The notes under the pieces were generated by a model. It saw nothing but the letters and a program-made list of their open reading frames with translations. It searched no databases and was not told the origin of the DNA. DNA of 64,000 bases from Lysobacterales bacterium (GTDB taxonomy: Bacteria; Pseudomonadota; Gammaproteobacteria; Xanthomonadales; SZUA-38), in contig JASJDM010000004.1 of NCBI GenBank assembly GCA_030065125.1, positions 1 through 64,000 on the forward strand, written 5' to 3'. Below are positions 8,894 through 18,133 of the stretch, piece by piece (position 1 is the first letter of the stretch; the number at the start of each line of letters is the position of its first letter). A program made the translations under genes and the position numbers.

Positions 8894-10617
8894 GATGTCG
8901 CTCCGCTGATCTGATGAACCTGGGGCCCCGCCGCCACCGGCTTCACGTGGCCCACGCGAACCAGGAAGTCGCCGAAGGGCTCATCGCCCTGGCGTTCTGC
9001 TGCAAAGTCGCCGATCAGGGGCTCCAGGGTCTGCAGGATGTCTTCCTCGGTGGCGCTTTCCAGGTGCAGCCGGTTCAGGCGCCGCCCGTCGAAGCCACCG
9101 CCCAGAAACAGGTTGTAGCGATCGGCGCTTTTGCCCACCAGGCCGATCTCCGCCACGTAAGGACGGGCGCAGCCATTGGGGCAGCCCGTCATTCGGATCA
9201 CGATGGGCTCGTCCTCCAGACCATGGCGGAGGAGGATGTCGTCCAGCCGGTCCACCAGGGATGGCAGGTAACGCTCGCTCTCGGCCATGGCCAGACCGCA
9301 GGTGGGAAAACCCACACAGGCCATGGCGTTGAGGCGCAGGGGCGTGACGCCCTGCTCCAGGCCATAGTCCTCGATGATGGCTTCCACCGCCGGTTTATCG
9401 GCGTCGCTGATGTTGCTCAGGATGACGTTCTGGTTGGCGGTGAGGCGAAACTCGCCGATGCCGGTTTCCGCCAGGGCCCGCAGCCCGCTCATCAGGGCCC
9501 GGGATTCGGTGTCAGCCACCCGGCCATTTTCTGCAAACACCGTGTAGTGCCAGAATCCGGCATCGTCCCGCAGCCAGCCCGCCGGGTCATCCCGGTGGCT
9601 GAACTCGGACGGCCGGGCGGGGGCCAGGGTCACCCCGGAACGCGCTTCCACCTCACCTTTGAACCAGTCCAGGCCAAGGTCGTCGATGGTGTACTTAAGC
9701 CGGGCATGTTTTCGATTGCTCCGGTCACCATGGTCGCGCTGAGTGGTAACCACCGCCTCGGATATGGCAATGAGATCTTCGGGAGCAACGAACCCGATCA
9801 CGTCCCCCAGCCGCGGATAGGTCTCTGCCAGGCCGTGAGCCATGCCCATGCCCCCACCCACGGTGACGTTGAAACCCGCCAGCTCACCCTGCTCCACGAT
9901 GGCGATGAAGCCAAGGTCCTGGGCGAAGATGTCCACGTCGTTGCTTGGCGGAATCACCAGGGCCATCTTGAACTTGCGCGGCAGGTAGGTGCTGCCATAG
10001 ATGGGTTCAGCCTCGGGGGCCACTCCCACCGCCAATGAGTCGGCTTCCACGATCTTTTCGCCGTCCAGCCAGATCTCGTGGTATGCACCGGTGCGCGGCG
10101 TCAGGTGATCCGACACCTTCTGGGCCCAATCCGCCACGGCCGCGTGCACCCGGGTGTTCTCGGCCACGGGCGTGGCCATGACGTTGCGGTTGACGTCACC
10201 ACAGGCGGCCAGGGTGTCCAACAGGGTCTCATTGATGCCGGCAATGGTGGCCTTCAGTTTCGTCTTGATCACGCCGTGGAACTGGAACGCCTGGCGGGTG
10301 GTCAGGCGCAGGGAACCGTTGGCGTGGGTCCGGGCCAGTTGATCCATGGCCAGCCACTGCGCCGGCGTGCACAGCCCGGCCGGTACCCGGGCGCGGATCA
10401 TGAAGCTGTAGGCCGGCTCCAGCTTCTGCTTGCGGCGCTCGGCGCGAACGTCCCGGTCATCCTGCATGTAGATGCCGTGGAACTTGCTCAGCTGGGTATC
10501 GTCATCCGCAATAGCGCCGGTGACCAGGTCCTGCAGGCCCTCGGCCAGGGTGCCGCGCAGCAGCCTGCTGCGGGACTTGATGCCCTCGACCTCGCTCAGT
10601 GGTTTGTCCTTGCTCAT
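8890..10617 (-). CDS. cysI: Sulfite reductase hemoprotein subunit CysI
   Basis: Six-electron reduction of sulfite to sulfide in the cytoplasm as the siroheme/[4Fe-4S] beta subunit. At 575 residues it is close to the E. coli length (570). The cluster and siroheme cysteines are visible in [17 protein letters not shown] and [10 protein letters not shown] near the C-terminus. The active-site arginines lie in [14 protein letters not shown]. It sits between cysJ, two bases upstream, and cysH, which it overlaps. Its siroheme is supplied by CysG, encoded about 6 kb away. Confidence 0.97.
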   Translation of the reverse strand: MSKDKPLSEVEGIKSRSRLLRGTLAEGLQDLVTGAIADDDTQLSKFHGIYMQDDRDVRAERRKQKLEPAYSFMIRARVPAGLCTPAQWLAMDQLARTHANGSLRLTTRQAFQFHGVIKTKLKATIAGINETLLDTLAACGDVNRNVMATPVAENTRVHAAVADWAQKVSDHLTPRTGAYHEIWLDGEKIVEADSLAVGVAPEAEPIYGSTYLPRKFKMALVIPPSNDVDIFAQDLGFIAIVEQGELAGFNVTVGGGMGMAHGLAETYPRLGDVIGFVAPEDLIAISEAVVTTQRDHGDRSNRKHARLKYTIDDLGLDWFKGEVEARSGVTLAPARPSEFSHRDDPAGWLRDDAGFWHYTVFAENGRVADTESRALMSGLRALAETGIGEFRLTANQNVILSNISDADKPAVEAIIEDYGLEQGVTPLRLNAMACVGFPTCGLAMAESERYLPSLVDRLDDILLRHGLEDEPIVIRMTGCPNGCARPYVAEIGLVGKSADRYNLFLGGGFDGRRLNRLHLESATEEDILQTLEPLIGDFAAERQGDEPFGDFLVRVGHVKPVAAGPQVHQISGATS

Positions 10618-10619
10618 GG

Positions 10620-12386
10620 TCAGTACACGTCCCTGCGATAGCGGCCGTTCCTGCCCAGTTGCTTCAGGTAGTCGGCGGCCTGTTCATCATCCATGTCGCC
10701 GTGCTCGGCAATGACGTCCAACAGCGCCTGGTGCACGTCGGGCGCCATGAACTCGGCATCGCCGCAGACGTAGACGAAAGCGCCGTCCTGGAGCTGGCGG
10801 AACAGTTCGGCGCCCTGCTCACGGATCCGGTGCTGCACATAGACCTTGTTTTCCTGGTCCCGGGAAAACGCCACGTCGATGCGGTCCAGCAGTCCGGACT
10901 TGCGCCAGCGCAGCCAGTCCATCTGGTAAAGAAAATCGCTGTGGAAGCGGCGGTCTCCGAAAAACAGCCAGTTCAACCCCGGAGCAGCCACTGCTTCACG
11001 CTGCTGCAGGAAAGCTCGGAACGGGGCGACGCCGGTCCCAGGTCCGATCATGATCACCGGTGCCGTTGGATCCTCCGGCAACCGGAACCGTGGGTTGGGG
11101 TCCAGGAACACTGATACGGTATCCCCAGGCTGCAGCTCCGCCAGATGGGAAGAGGCCGCACCCTGGTGATCCCGGTCAAAGGCCTGGTAGGACACCAGCG
11201 CCACGGTCAGGTGGACCTCGTCGTCGTGCAGCGCCGGCGCGGATGCGATGGAGTATGAGCGCGGCGCGATGGGCCCAAGGACCTCCACCAGCTGTGCCGG
11301 GTCCAGCGCATGGGGAAACTCCCGCAGCAGATCGATGACCTGGTAGCGATCGAGGAACTCGGCGAAGCGTTCCCGGGATTCCAGGATCCCGGCCAGGGCC
11401 TCGTTACCGGTCAATTCGGTATAAGACTCCAGCACCGGGCGGGTCAGCCGGGTCAGCTCCCGGGACCGCGTCAGCGCCTGGACCAGCGTCTGGTCGCTGC
11501 CGTCCACCGGGACGATCTGATCGCCGGCAAGGCCGGTGGCCGCCAGCGCCTGTTCCACCAGATTGGCGGCATTGTGCGGGATCACCGCCAGGGAGTCTCC
11601 GGGCTGGTAGCTGATGCCCGATCCCTCCAGGGAGATCTCCAGGTGGCGGACATCCTTGTCGGAATCGCGGCCCGTGATCTTCTGGTTGACCGTAATCTCG
11701 GCGATAAACGGAGTCTCGCGGGTGTAGCGGGGCTGGTCTGGGACCGCACGCAGTACGGGGGCGTGGGTCTCAACAGGTTGCAGCAGGGGTTTCAGGGCTG
11801 CAAACGCCTGCTCCTGCCAGCGCCCAGCGTCGCCCTGGTAGTCCAGGTCACACTCCACGACATCCATCAGGCGGACCGCACCGGCCGCGGCCAGGCGCTG
11901 GTCGAAATCATGGCCGGTCTGGCAGAAGTTGGCGTAGCTGCTGTCGCCCAGGGCCAGCACGGCGTACTGCAGGCCGGACAGGTCAGGCAGCTTCTCGCCG
12001 CCCAGAAAATCCCAAAGGTCCTCGGCGTCGTCCGGTGGATCACCCTCGCCGTGGGTGCTGACCACTACCAGCAGGAACTTCTCTTTCCTGAGGCGGGCCG
12101 GCGAGTAATCCGCCATGCTCACGGCCCGGGCGGACAGGCTCTGGTCCGCTGCCGAGGCAGCCAGGGACTCCGCCACGGACTGGCCATTGCCGGTCTGGGA
12201 CCCGTACAACACGGTAATTTCCATGGCCGGGACGGCAGCGGCCGCGGGGGATGGACCCGCAGCTGCCGCCATTCCGGCCAGGTATCCACTGGCCCAGATC
12301 TGCTGATTGGCAGACCATGCCTGGGCCAAAGCCTGGAGCTGCTGCTGGTGCTCCTGAGGAATGGGGGTATCGAAGACCGCTGACAT
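10620..12386 (-). CDS. cysJ: Sulfite reductase flavoprotein subunit CysJ
   Basis: NADPH-dependent FMN/FAD alpha subunit that feeds electrons to CysI. Domains in order: a short N-terminal extension, flavodoxin (LYGSQTGNGQSVAESLA, from about residue 65), an FAD-binding domain (RSYSIASAP), and an NADPH domain (GPGTGVAPFRAFLQQR), ending in the typical RYRRDVY. I chose the ATG at 12386 (588 residues); a GTG four codons upstream at 12398 is possible. It is first gene of the cysJIH operon. The gap upstream contains AT-rich DNA suited to a regulated promoter. Confidence 0.95.
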   Translation of the reverse strand: MSAVFDTPIPQEHQQQLQALAQAWSANQQIWASGYLAGMAAAAGPSPAAAAVPAMEITVLYGSQTGNGQSVAESLAASAADQSLSARAVSMADYSPARLRKEKFLLVVVSTHGEGDPPDDAEDLWDFLGGEKLPDLSGLQYAVLALGDSSYANFCQTGHDFDQRLAAAGAVRLMDVVECDLDYQGDAGRWQEQAFAALKPLLQPVETHAPVLRAVPDQPRYTRETPFIAEITVNQKITGRDSDKDVRHLEISLEGSGISYQPGDSLAVIPHNAANLVEQALAATGLAGDQIVPVDGSDQTLVQALTRSRELTRLTRPVLESYTELTGNEALAGILESRERFAEFLDRYQVIDLLREFPHALDPAQLVEVLGPIAPRSYSIASAPALHDDEVHLTVALVSYQAFDRDHQGAASSHLAELQPGDTVSVFLDPNPRFRLPEDPTAPVIMIGPGTGVAPFRAFLQQREAVAAPGLNWLFFGDRRFHSDFLYQMDWLRWRKSGLLDRIDVAFSRDQENKVYVQHRIREQGAELFRQLQDGAFVYVCGDAEFMAPDVHQALLDVIAEHGDMDDEQAADYLKQLGRNGRYRRDVY

Positions 12387-12398
12387 GGCTGCACTCAC

Positions 12399-12545
12399 AG
12401 ATGGGTGGAGCTACAGCCTAGGTTCAGGACCCCATGGGCGTGAACGACTTGTTTTTTATGTCTTCATAACTGCTGGCGATAAAGAGTGCATGTCAGCCGC
12501 CGCAGCAATCCGACGTCATCCCCTCTATTGGGGTGACGACAAAAC
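12399..12545. promoter_or_regulatory. Presumed cysJIH promoter region
   Basis: This 147-base gap upstream of cysJ contains an AT-rich patch at about 12449-12485 (TTTTTTATGTCTTCATAACT and ATAAAG), in contrast to the GC-rich genes on both sides. It is the only upstream region available to the cysJIH operon and so should hold its promoter and any CysB site. I could not pick confident -10/-35 boxes. On the other side is the end of the methyltransferase-family gene, on the same strand. Confidence 0.35.
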
Positions 12546-13010
12546 CTAAATCCACCGCCTCACCCGCGCCAGGTATTGCCGGTATGGCTCCCCGAACTTC
12601 TCCGTCAGTGCCCGCTCCTCCGGCACAATCTGCAGCCGGGTCATGGCCAGCACGAACAGGGGCAGCACCAGGAAAGCCAGCGGATTGCCCAGGTACACCG
12701 CGAAGGCCAGCAGGAACAGCAGGAACCCCAGGTACATGGGGTTGCGGGTGATCTGGTAAACACCGTTCTGCACCACGGCGGCTGTCTTGCTCGGGCGGAT
12801 CGGATCCACGGTGGTCCTGGCGGCGGCGAAGGCGAGAACACCACCCACGGCGAAGGCGACCCCCAGGGCGCCCGAGACGGCGACAATCCATCCGGCAGCG
12901 GGAATATCAACGGCCATCCCGGGCAGGGCGCGGTCCAGCGACCATTGCAGCAGGCCGGCCAGGGTCGTCATCAGGGCTGGGGGGACCTTTAGCTCCAGGG
13001 CGCTCAACAC
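12546..13010 (-). CDS. Isoprenylcysteine carboxylmethyltransferase (ICMT/PEMT)-like membrane protein
   Basis: A 154-residue integral membrane protein with about four helices. It ends in the conserved SAM-binding signature of the ICMT/phospholipid methyltransferase superfamily: TRNPMYLG, then a double helix, then PEERALTEKFGEPYRQYLAR. Bacterial members methylate unknown lipids or isoprenoids. Three small minus-strand genes follow each other here (13674 down to 12546) with gaps of 11-14 bases, and may form an operon. Confidence 0.82.
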   Translation of the reverse strand: MLSALELKVPPALMTTLAGLLQWSLDRALPGMAVDIPAAGWIVAVSGALGVAFAVGGVLAFAAARTTVDPIRPSKTAAVVQNGVYQITRNPMYLGFLLFLLAFAVYLGNPLAFLVLPLFVLAMTRLQIVPEERALTEKFGEPYRQYLARVRRWI

Positions 13011-13024
13011 AGTCCCCGCCCGGG

Positions 13025-13411
13025 TCAGTCAAACACGTTGGGACAGCCCAGCAGCTGATTGAACTGCGGGTCCCACCGGCGCACGTCCTGGGCACGACGC
13101 CAGCGCCGGTGGAAAAACTCCATCAGGCAGGGCCCACTGTCCAGCTGGATGATCATCTTGTCCAGTTCTTTCACTTGGGCGTAGGGCGGGTAGTCCGAGC
13201 GTTTTCCCCAGGTCAAACCGCCCCGGCTCTCGGCGTAGCGCTCCCAGAATTCCACCGGCGTGACCCATGCTCCAGAATCAGCGTGCCAGGCCCTCCAGCT
13301 TCCGTCCGCCTGCTGCTGCAGCTTGCCGTCCCGGACCTCCTGGGCCAGCGGCGCGTGGTGAACCCCCAGGGTCAGCAGAAGAACCACCCCAGGCATCAAT
13401 AATCTTCTCAT
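13025..13411 (-). CDS. Small exported protein of unknown function
   Basis: A 128-residue protein with a signal peptide (MRRLLMPGVVLLLTLGVHHAPLAQ). The mature part is rich in Trp and charged residues, with the segments SWRAWHADSGAWVTPVEFWERYAESRGGLTWG and two cysteines (GPCLMEF, LLGCPN) that could pair. I recognise no family. The start at 13411 is favoured by GGAG six bases upstream. An in-frame ATG at 13423 overlaps the stop of the upstream gene (TGATG) and is the alternative. Confidence 0.65.
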   Translation of the reverse strand: MRRLLMPGVVLLLTLGVHHAPLAQEVRDGKLQQQADGSWRAWHADSGAWVTPVEFWERYAESRGGLTWGKRSDYPPYAQVKELDKMIIQLDSGPCLMEFFHRRWRRAQDVRRWDPQFNQLLGCPNVFD

Positions 13412-13422
13412 CTCGGACTCCA

Positions 13423-13674
13423 TCAAAAGTATCGAACGACCAGGTAAACAATAAGAACGATGCAAAGGATGATTGCTGGCAAAACAACTCGGGACAGTTT
13501 GGCAAAGCGCTCCATGGCGGCCTTTTGCAGGGCGATGGATTGGTCCACCTGGGTGTTGGCCCGCTGCAGCTGTTCCCGCGCCAGGGCGATGTGCTCATCC
13601 TGTTTTTCCAGCGCCAGGCGCTGGTTATCGCGGATCTCGATCAGTAATTGTTTGACCTCTTCATCGGAACTCAT
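13423..13674 (-). CDS. Small coiled-coil membrane protein
   Basis: An 83-residue protein starting MSSDEEVKQLLIEIRDNQR. A charged coiled-coil of about 50 residues (heptad-like RLALEKQDEHIALAREQLQRA) is followed by one C-terminal membrane helix (VVLPAIILCIVLIVYLVVRYF). It is probably a tail-anchored inner-membrane protein; function unknown. The next gene's possible upstream ATG overlaps its stop, which suggests translational coupling. It is divergent from the yjjX-like gene 35 bases away. Confidence 0.65.
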   Translation of the reverse strand: MSSDEEVKQLLIEIRDNQRLALEKQDEHIALAREQLQRANTQVDQSIALQKAAMERFAKLSRVVLPAIILCIVLIVYLVVRYF

Positions 13675-13709
13675 AACACTCAGACCTGCAGCAGCGAACC
13701 GATTCGAGT

Positions 13710-14291
13710 ATGGCACAGCCAGGAATCAGCCGGGACGCCCGGCAAAGCGACATCAGCTCGACCGTGGTGGTGGCGTCCACCAACCCGGTCAAGCTGGAAG
13801 CCGTACGGCTGGCTTTTGGCCGCATGTTCACCGACCGGGCGTTTGAGTTCGCCACCGTTTCGGTGCCCTCCGGCGTATCGGATCAGCCCGCCAGCAGTAC
13901 CGAAACCCGGGAAGGCGCGTGCCGGCGGGCCGAGGCCGCCAGAATTGCCGCGCCCAACGCCAGCTACTGGGTGGGGATCGAGGGCGGCATCGAAGACACC
14001 ACCGACGGCATGGCGGCTTTCGCCTGGGTTGTGATTGAGTCGGAACAGCGCCGCGGCCAGGGCCGCACCGCAACTTTTTTTCTGCCCCAGCGGGTGGCCG
14101 AACTGGTGCGCGGCGGCATGGAACTGGGACACGCCGACGACCTGGTGTTCGGGCGGGTCAACTCCAAGCAGCAGGATGGTGCAATCGGACTGCTCACCGG
14201 GGGTGTCATCAACCGCACCACCCTGTATGAGCCTGGCGTGGTCATGGCGCTGGTCCCGTTCAAGAGTGAATCGCTGTATGAAATTGCTTAA
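13710..14291 (+). CDS. yjjX: Inosine/xanthosine triphosphatase (YjjX/DUF84 family)
   Basis: House-cleaning NTPase that hydrolyses ITP and XTP, keeping deaminated purines out of nucleic acids. The 193-residue product has the family start VVVASTNPVKLEAVRLAF, the motif SVPSGVSDQP, and the acidic core YWVGIEGGIEDT with GQGRTATFFLP and GLLTGGVINRTTLYEPGV. The N-terminal 17 residues before VVVAST are not conserved, so a later start cannot be excluded. Its last 14 bases overlap the start of the metallohydrolase gene. Confidence 0.9.
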   Translation: MAQPGISRDARQSDISSTVVVASTNPVKLEAVRLAFGRMFTDRAFEFATVSVPSGVSDQPASSTETREGACRRAEAARIAAPNASYWVGIEGGIEDTTDGMAAFAWVVIESEQRRGQGRTATFFLPQRVAELVRGGMELGHADDLVFGRVNSKQQDGAIGLLTGGVINRTTLYEPGVVMALVPFKSESLYEIA

Positions 14292-15249
14292 GTCCCTGCC
14301 GCCGCTGATCCTGCTGGTGACCACCGCCGTTGCGGCGTCCTGCGAGCTGGAGCTGATGGTGCTGGGCAATGCCCAGGACGGCGGCGCGCCCCAGCTGGGC
14401 AACCCGGGCGACCCGGCTTGGTCGGACCCCTCCCTGGCCCGGCTGGCCACGTCCCTGGGGCTGGTGGACCGGCGCAACCAGCGGCGCTACCTGTTCGAGG
14501 CCACGCCGGATCTGAGGCTTCAGCTGCACCGCCTCAACCAGCTGGCCCCGGGTTCCGGCCCCATGCCCCGGCTGCACGGTATTTTCCTGACCCACGCCCA
14601 TATGGGCCATTACACCGGCCTGATGTTCCTGGGCCACGAATCCATGGGCGCCCGGGGCGTGCCGGTTTTTGCCATGCCGCGCATGGCGGCGTATCTGGCC
14701 TCCAACGGCCCCTGGAGCCAGCTGGTCAGCTACGGCAACATTGAAATCCATCCGCTGATCGCCAACGGTCCCGCGCTGCTGGAAGGGGGTATTTCCGTGA
14801 CCCCGCTGCCGGTACCCCATCGCGAGGAGTTCTCCGAGGTGGTGGGGTTCCGGGTAGACACGCCGGGACTGTCTGTGTTGTTCATTCCCGACATCGACAG
14901 CTGGGAAGACTGGGATGCCCGGGGCGTGAAGATCGAGGACCGGATCCGATCGGTGGACGTGGCCTACCTGGACGCCACCTTTTTTGACGACAACGAACTG
15001 CCGGGCCGGGACATGTCAGGTTTTCCCCACCCCCGAATCCAGGGATCCATGCGCCGCTTTGCCGCGCTTCCCGATGGCGAAAAGGCCAAGATCCGGTTTA
15101 TCCACCTGAACCACAGCAATCCCGCTCGATTTCCCGATTCGCCCAAGCGGGCCCGTGTGCTGGCCAGCGGATTTCGCATCGCCGAGGAGGGCGAAACCGT
15201 CTGCCTGCTGAGTTCAACCGAACCTGCGAGTCCCCAGACCCATGACTGA
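14278..15249 (+). CDS. Exported MBL-fold metallohydrolase, PqqB-like
   Basis: A 323-residue protein with a signal peptide (MKLLKSLPPLILLVTTAVA). The mature start LMVLGNAQDGGAPQLG is characteristic of PqqB-like metallo-beta-lactamase-fold proteins. The metal loop reads THAHMGHYTG, so the aspartate of canonical H-x-H-x-D-H is a glycine. Later come PHREEFSEVVGF and IPDIDSWEDW. Substrate unknown; no pqqA/C/D/E genes are present, so PQQ synthesis is unlikely. The start at 14278 falls inside the yjjX end and the stop overlaps the molybdopterin enzyme by eight bases. That suggests a coupled yjjX-mbl-oxidoreductase unit. Confidence 0.8.
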   Translation: MKLLKSLPPLILLVTTAVAASCELELMVLGNAQDGGAPQLGNPGDPAWSDPSLARLATSLGLVDRRNQRRYLFEATPDLRLQLHRLNQLAPGSGPMPRLHGIFLTHAHMGHYTGLMFLGHESMGARGVPVFAMPRMAAYLASNGPWSQLVSYGNIEIHPLIANGPALLEGGISVTPLPVPHREEFSEVVGFRVDTPGLSVLFIPDIDSWEDWDARGVKIEDRIRSVDVAYLDATFFDDNELPGRDMSGFPHPRIQGSMRRFAALPDGEKAKIRFIHLNHSNPARFPDSPKRARVLASGFRIAEEGETVCLLSSTEPASPQTHD

Positions 15250-17356
15250 TCCGGTCAAAACCCACTACCGAGCCTGCAACCTGTGTGAAGCCATCTGCGG
15301 CCTGGAAATCCGTACCCAGGGTGCCCGGGTGCTGTCCATCCGCGGCGACAAAAACGATCCCATCAGCCGGGGTTTTATCTGCCCCAAGGCCACGGCCCTG
15401 GCCGACATCCAGTCGGACCCCGACCGGGTAAGGACACCAGTGCGCAAAGTCGACGGGCAGTGGCAACCCATGGCCTGGGACGATGCCCTGGATCTGGCGG
15501 CTGAATCCATCGTCACGGTTCAGCAGCGCCATGGTCAGCACGCCGTTGGCTTTTACGCCGGCAACCCCAGCGTGCACAACTGGGGCAACCTGACCCACGG
15601 TATCGCCCTGCGCAAGGCCGTGGGCTCACAAGCCAATTTTTCCGCCACATCCCTGGACCAGCTGCCCCATCACCTGGCCGGCCTGTTGATGTACGGGCAC
15701 CAGTTTTTTGTGCCCATTCCCGACATCGACCGCACCGAGCTGTTCGTGATTTTCGGCGGCAACCCGCTGGCTTCCAACGGCAGCATGATGACCATGGCGA
15801 ATGCCCGGGGGAAATTCAAAGACCTGCAGGCCCGGGGCGGGCGGCTGCTGGTATTCGATCCGCGGCGGACCGAAACGGCGGCGGTGGCGGATGAACATCA
15901 CTTCATCAAACCGGGCACCGACGCCTACCTGCTCGTGGCACTGATCCAGCAGCTGTTTGAACAGCAGTTGCTGCGCATTGATATTCCGGCCGAACACCTC
16001 AAGGGGCTGGACCGGGTTGCGGCAGCCGTTGAGCCTTTCACGCCGGAGCTGGCCGAAGCGCGCTGCGGTGTCCCGGCCCCGGTGATTCGCCAGCTTGCCC
16101 GGGATCTCAGCGAAACCGACCGGGCCGTGATCTACGGCCGCATGGGTGTGTCGGTGCAGCGCTTCGGTTCCCTTTGCCAGTGGGCCGTCCAGGTCATCAA
16201 TATCCTGATTGGGGCTTTCGACCGTGAGGGTGGCGCCCTGCTGACCACCCCGGCCCTGGACCCGGTCCAGCCCGGCGCCCGGGGCGCCGGACGCTTCGAT
16301 CGTTTTCGCAGCCGGGTCCGGGGGCTGCCGGAGTTCGGTGGCGAACTGCCCGCGGTAACCCTGGCCGAGGAAATCCTCACCGAGGGCGAGGGCCAGATCC
16401 GCGGTCTGGTCACCATCGCCGGCAATCCCCTGCGCTCCAGCGCAGGCAGCCACCAGCTCACTGAGGCGATCCGGTCGCTGGAGTTTCAGCTGGCCATCGA
16501 CATCTACATCAACGAAACCACCAGTCACGCCGACCTGATTTTGCCCACGACCACGCCGCTGGAGCACGATCATTACGATATCGCGTTTCTCAAGCTGGCT
16601 GTGCGGGATCATGCCCGCTATAACCCACCGGTGTTCGATCCCCCCGAAGGCGTCCTGCACGACTGGGAGATCTTCAATAGTCTGGCCGAACGTATCTGTG
16701 CGCTCCACGGGCGGGAATTCCAGCCGCTGCCGGCCCCTGATGTGCTGCTGGGAATGGGTCTGGGCCAGGGACCCTACAACCCGGAGCGTTCCCCGGATGA
16801 CGCGGTGACCCTGGAGCGGCTGAAGGACTCGCCCCACGGCATCGACCTGGGGCCGCTGAAGCCCGGGGCAGTCCAGCGCCTGTGTACCGAGGACCAGAAG
16901 ATCGACCTGCTGCCTGATCTGTACCTGCAGGAGCTGCAGCGCCTGGGCGCGGATCGATTTCAGACCGACGACCTGCTGCTGATCGGCCGGCGCCACCTGC
17001 GCTGCAACAACTCCTGGCTGCACAACTCCCATCGCCTGACCAAGGGCAAACCGCGCTGGCAGCTGCTGATGCACCCGGATGATCTCCGGCGGCGTGGCCT
17101 CAACGACGGTGACGCCGTCACAGTACAATCCAGGGCCGGCAGCGTTACCACCGTGGTGGCGGCCAGCGAGGACATGATGTCCGGCGTGGTCAGCCTGCCC
17201 CATGGCTGGGGGCATGACGAGCCGGGCGCGAAGCTGTCCATTGCCGGTCAGCAGAAAGGCGCCAACTGTAATGCGCTGACCGATGATCAGTGGATTGATG
17301 CGGCAAGCGGGAACGCGGCCCTGAACGGAGTCCCGGTGAAGGTCACAGCCGCCTGA
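15242..17356 (+). CDS. Molybdopterin-dependent oxidoreductase (DMSO reductase family)
   Basis: A 704-residue bis-MGD enzyme. The N-terminus has a [4Fe-4S] motif with Cys at 12, 15, 19 and 47 (CNLCEAIC and FICPKA). Next come the molybdopterin domains (FVIFGGNPLASNGS, LLVFDPRRTETA, GRMGVSVQRFG) and a C-terminal MoCo-dinucleotide domain (NSWLHNSHRLTKG, GDAVTVQSRAGSV). There is no Tat signal peptide, so it is probably cytoplasmic. The usual Mo-ligand position falls near GNPSVHNWGN, without cysteine. No electron-transfer subunit is adjacent. Its last codons and stop lie in a hairpin that opens a tandem hairpin array. Confidence 0.9.
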   Translation: MTDPVKTHYRACNLCEAICGLEIRTQGARVLSIRGDKNDPISRGFICPKATALADIQSDPDRVRTPVRKVDGQWQPMAWDDALDLAAESIVTVQQRHGQHAVGFYAGNPSVHNWGNLTHGIALRKAVGSQANFSATSLDQLPHHLAGLLMYGHQFFVPIPDIDRTELFVIFGGNPLASNGSMMTMANARGKFKDLQARGGRLLVFDPRRTETAAVADEHHFIKPGTDAYLLVALIQQLFEQQLLRIDIPAEHLKGLDRVAAAVEPFTPELAEARCGVPAPVIRQLARDLSETDRAVIYGRMGVSVQRFGSLCQWAVQVINILIGAFDREGGALLTTPALDPVQPGARGAGRFDRFRSRVRGLPEFGGELPAVTLAEEILTEGEGQIRGLVTIAGNPLRSSAGSHQLTEAIRSLEFQLAIDIYINETTSHADLILPTTTPLEHDHYDIAFLKLAVRDHARYNPPVFDPPEGVLHDWEIFNSLAERICALHGREFQPLPAPDVLLGMGLGQGPYNPERSPDDAVTLERLKDSPHGIDLGPLKPGAVQRLCTEDQKIDLLPDLYLQELQRLGADRFQTDDLLLIGRRHLRCNNSWLHNSHRLTKGKPRWQLLMHPDDLRRRGLNDGDAVTVQSRAGSVTTVVAASEDMMSGVVSLPHGWGHDEPGAKLSIAGQQKGANCNALTDDQWIDAASGNAALNGVPVKVTAA

Positions 17357-17489
17357 ACGGCGGCTTTTCACTTCGCTGCGCTCGTGGGGAAACGCGCCCT
17401 TCGGGCGCTGGGGAACGCTCGCTGCGCGAGCTGGGGAACGGCCGCTGCGCGGCCTGGGGAACGCGGGCTGCGCCCGCTGGGTAAGGCGT
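17347..17489 (+). repeat. Tandem hairpin array 1, linker TGGGGAAC
   Basis: It begins with a 7-bp stem (AGCCGCC/GGCGGCT, 17347-17365) whose loop TGAAC contains the stop codon of the molybdopterin enzyme. A degenerate unit follows, then four perfect 6-bp hairpins: GCGCCC TTC GGGCGC, GCTCGC TGC GCGAGC, GGCCGC TGC GCGGCC and GCGGGC TGC GCCCGC. The linker TGGGGAAC joins the four perfect hairpins to each other. Stems differ but each is self-complementary. The first hairpin, followed by TTTT, could act as a transcription terminator. Confidence 0.85.
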
Positions 17490-17552
17490 TGACGGTGGAA
17501 AATTGAGCGGGTCCGCTGCAAGATTCCAGCAGCCTCGAGGGTCCCATAGACC

Positions 17553-18107
17553 ATGAAACATCCAATGAACAAACCCCTGAGCACGCTCATCGCCACCCTC
17601 CTGCTCACCCTGGCCTGGGCCGTGGCCCACGCCGCCGAACCTGCCCCAGCCTGGAGCGACACCGACACCACCGGCAAGGACATCGAGTTCCCCGCCGACC
17701 TGGACCGCCCGACGCTGCTGCTGTTCTGGGCCACCTGGTGCCCCTACTGCAAGGCGCTGATGCCGCATCTGCAGAGCATCATCGACGAGCATGGCGCTGA
17801 GAAAGTCCAGGTGATTGCGGTCAGCGTTTTCGAGGACGAAGGCTCCGAGCCTGGAGCCTACGTGGACAAGCAGGGCTTCCAGTTCCGCGTGATCGAAAAC
17901 GGTGACCTGTTCGCCGAGGACTACGGCGTCAAGACAACGCCCGCGCTGTTCCTGGTCAGCGCCGAGGGCAATACCCTCTGGAGCCTGGCCGACGCGCGCC
18001 AGGCGGAACAGCGGGTGGAAGGCATCAAGAACCACGGCCTGCGCGCCGCCCGGCGGGCGCCGTTCTGGGCGGCGGAGTTGCGCAAGGCTCTGGCGGAAGT
18101 CGACTAG
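17553..18107 (+). CDS. TlpA-like exported thioredoxin
   Basis: A 184-residue periplasmic thiol-disulfide protein. A signal peptide (about residues 1-28, ending AHAA) precedes a TlpA/ResA-type thioredoxin fold with the redox motif WATWCPYC (Cys63, Cys66) and the cis-proline loop KTTPALFLV. ATG at 17553 is used; another at 17565 would shorten the signal. The protein may reduce apocytochrome c or other exported thiols, but nothing in the neighbourhood fixes its partner. It lies downstream of hairpin array 1 and upstream of an orphan lipoprotein. Confidence 0.85.
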   Translation: MKHPMNKPLSTLIATLLLTLAWAVAHAAEPAPAWSDTDTTGKDIEFPADLDRPTLLLFWATWCPYCKALMPHLQSIIDEHGAEKVQVIAVSVFEDEGSEPGAYVDKQGFQFRVIENGDLFAEDYGVKTTPALFLVSAEGNTLWSLADARQAEQRVEGIKNHGLRAARRAPFWAAELRKALAEVD

Positions 18108-18133
18108 CTCGAGACTCCGCTAGAATTCCTGGT

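Noticed and set aside
14278..15249. Annotating the MBL-fold gene as true pqqB.
   Set aside because: No pqqA, C, D or E is near, the protein is exported, and the metal loop is altered; PqqB-like is as far as the sequence goes.
15626..17734. A 702-codon open frame antisense to the molybdopterin oxidoreductase.
   Set aside because: It is a mirror of a strongly recognised gene in GC-rich DNA, has no family features, and continues through hairpin array 1.
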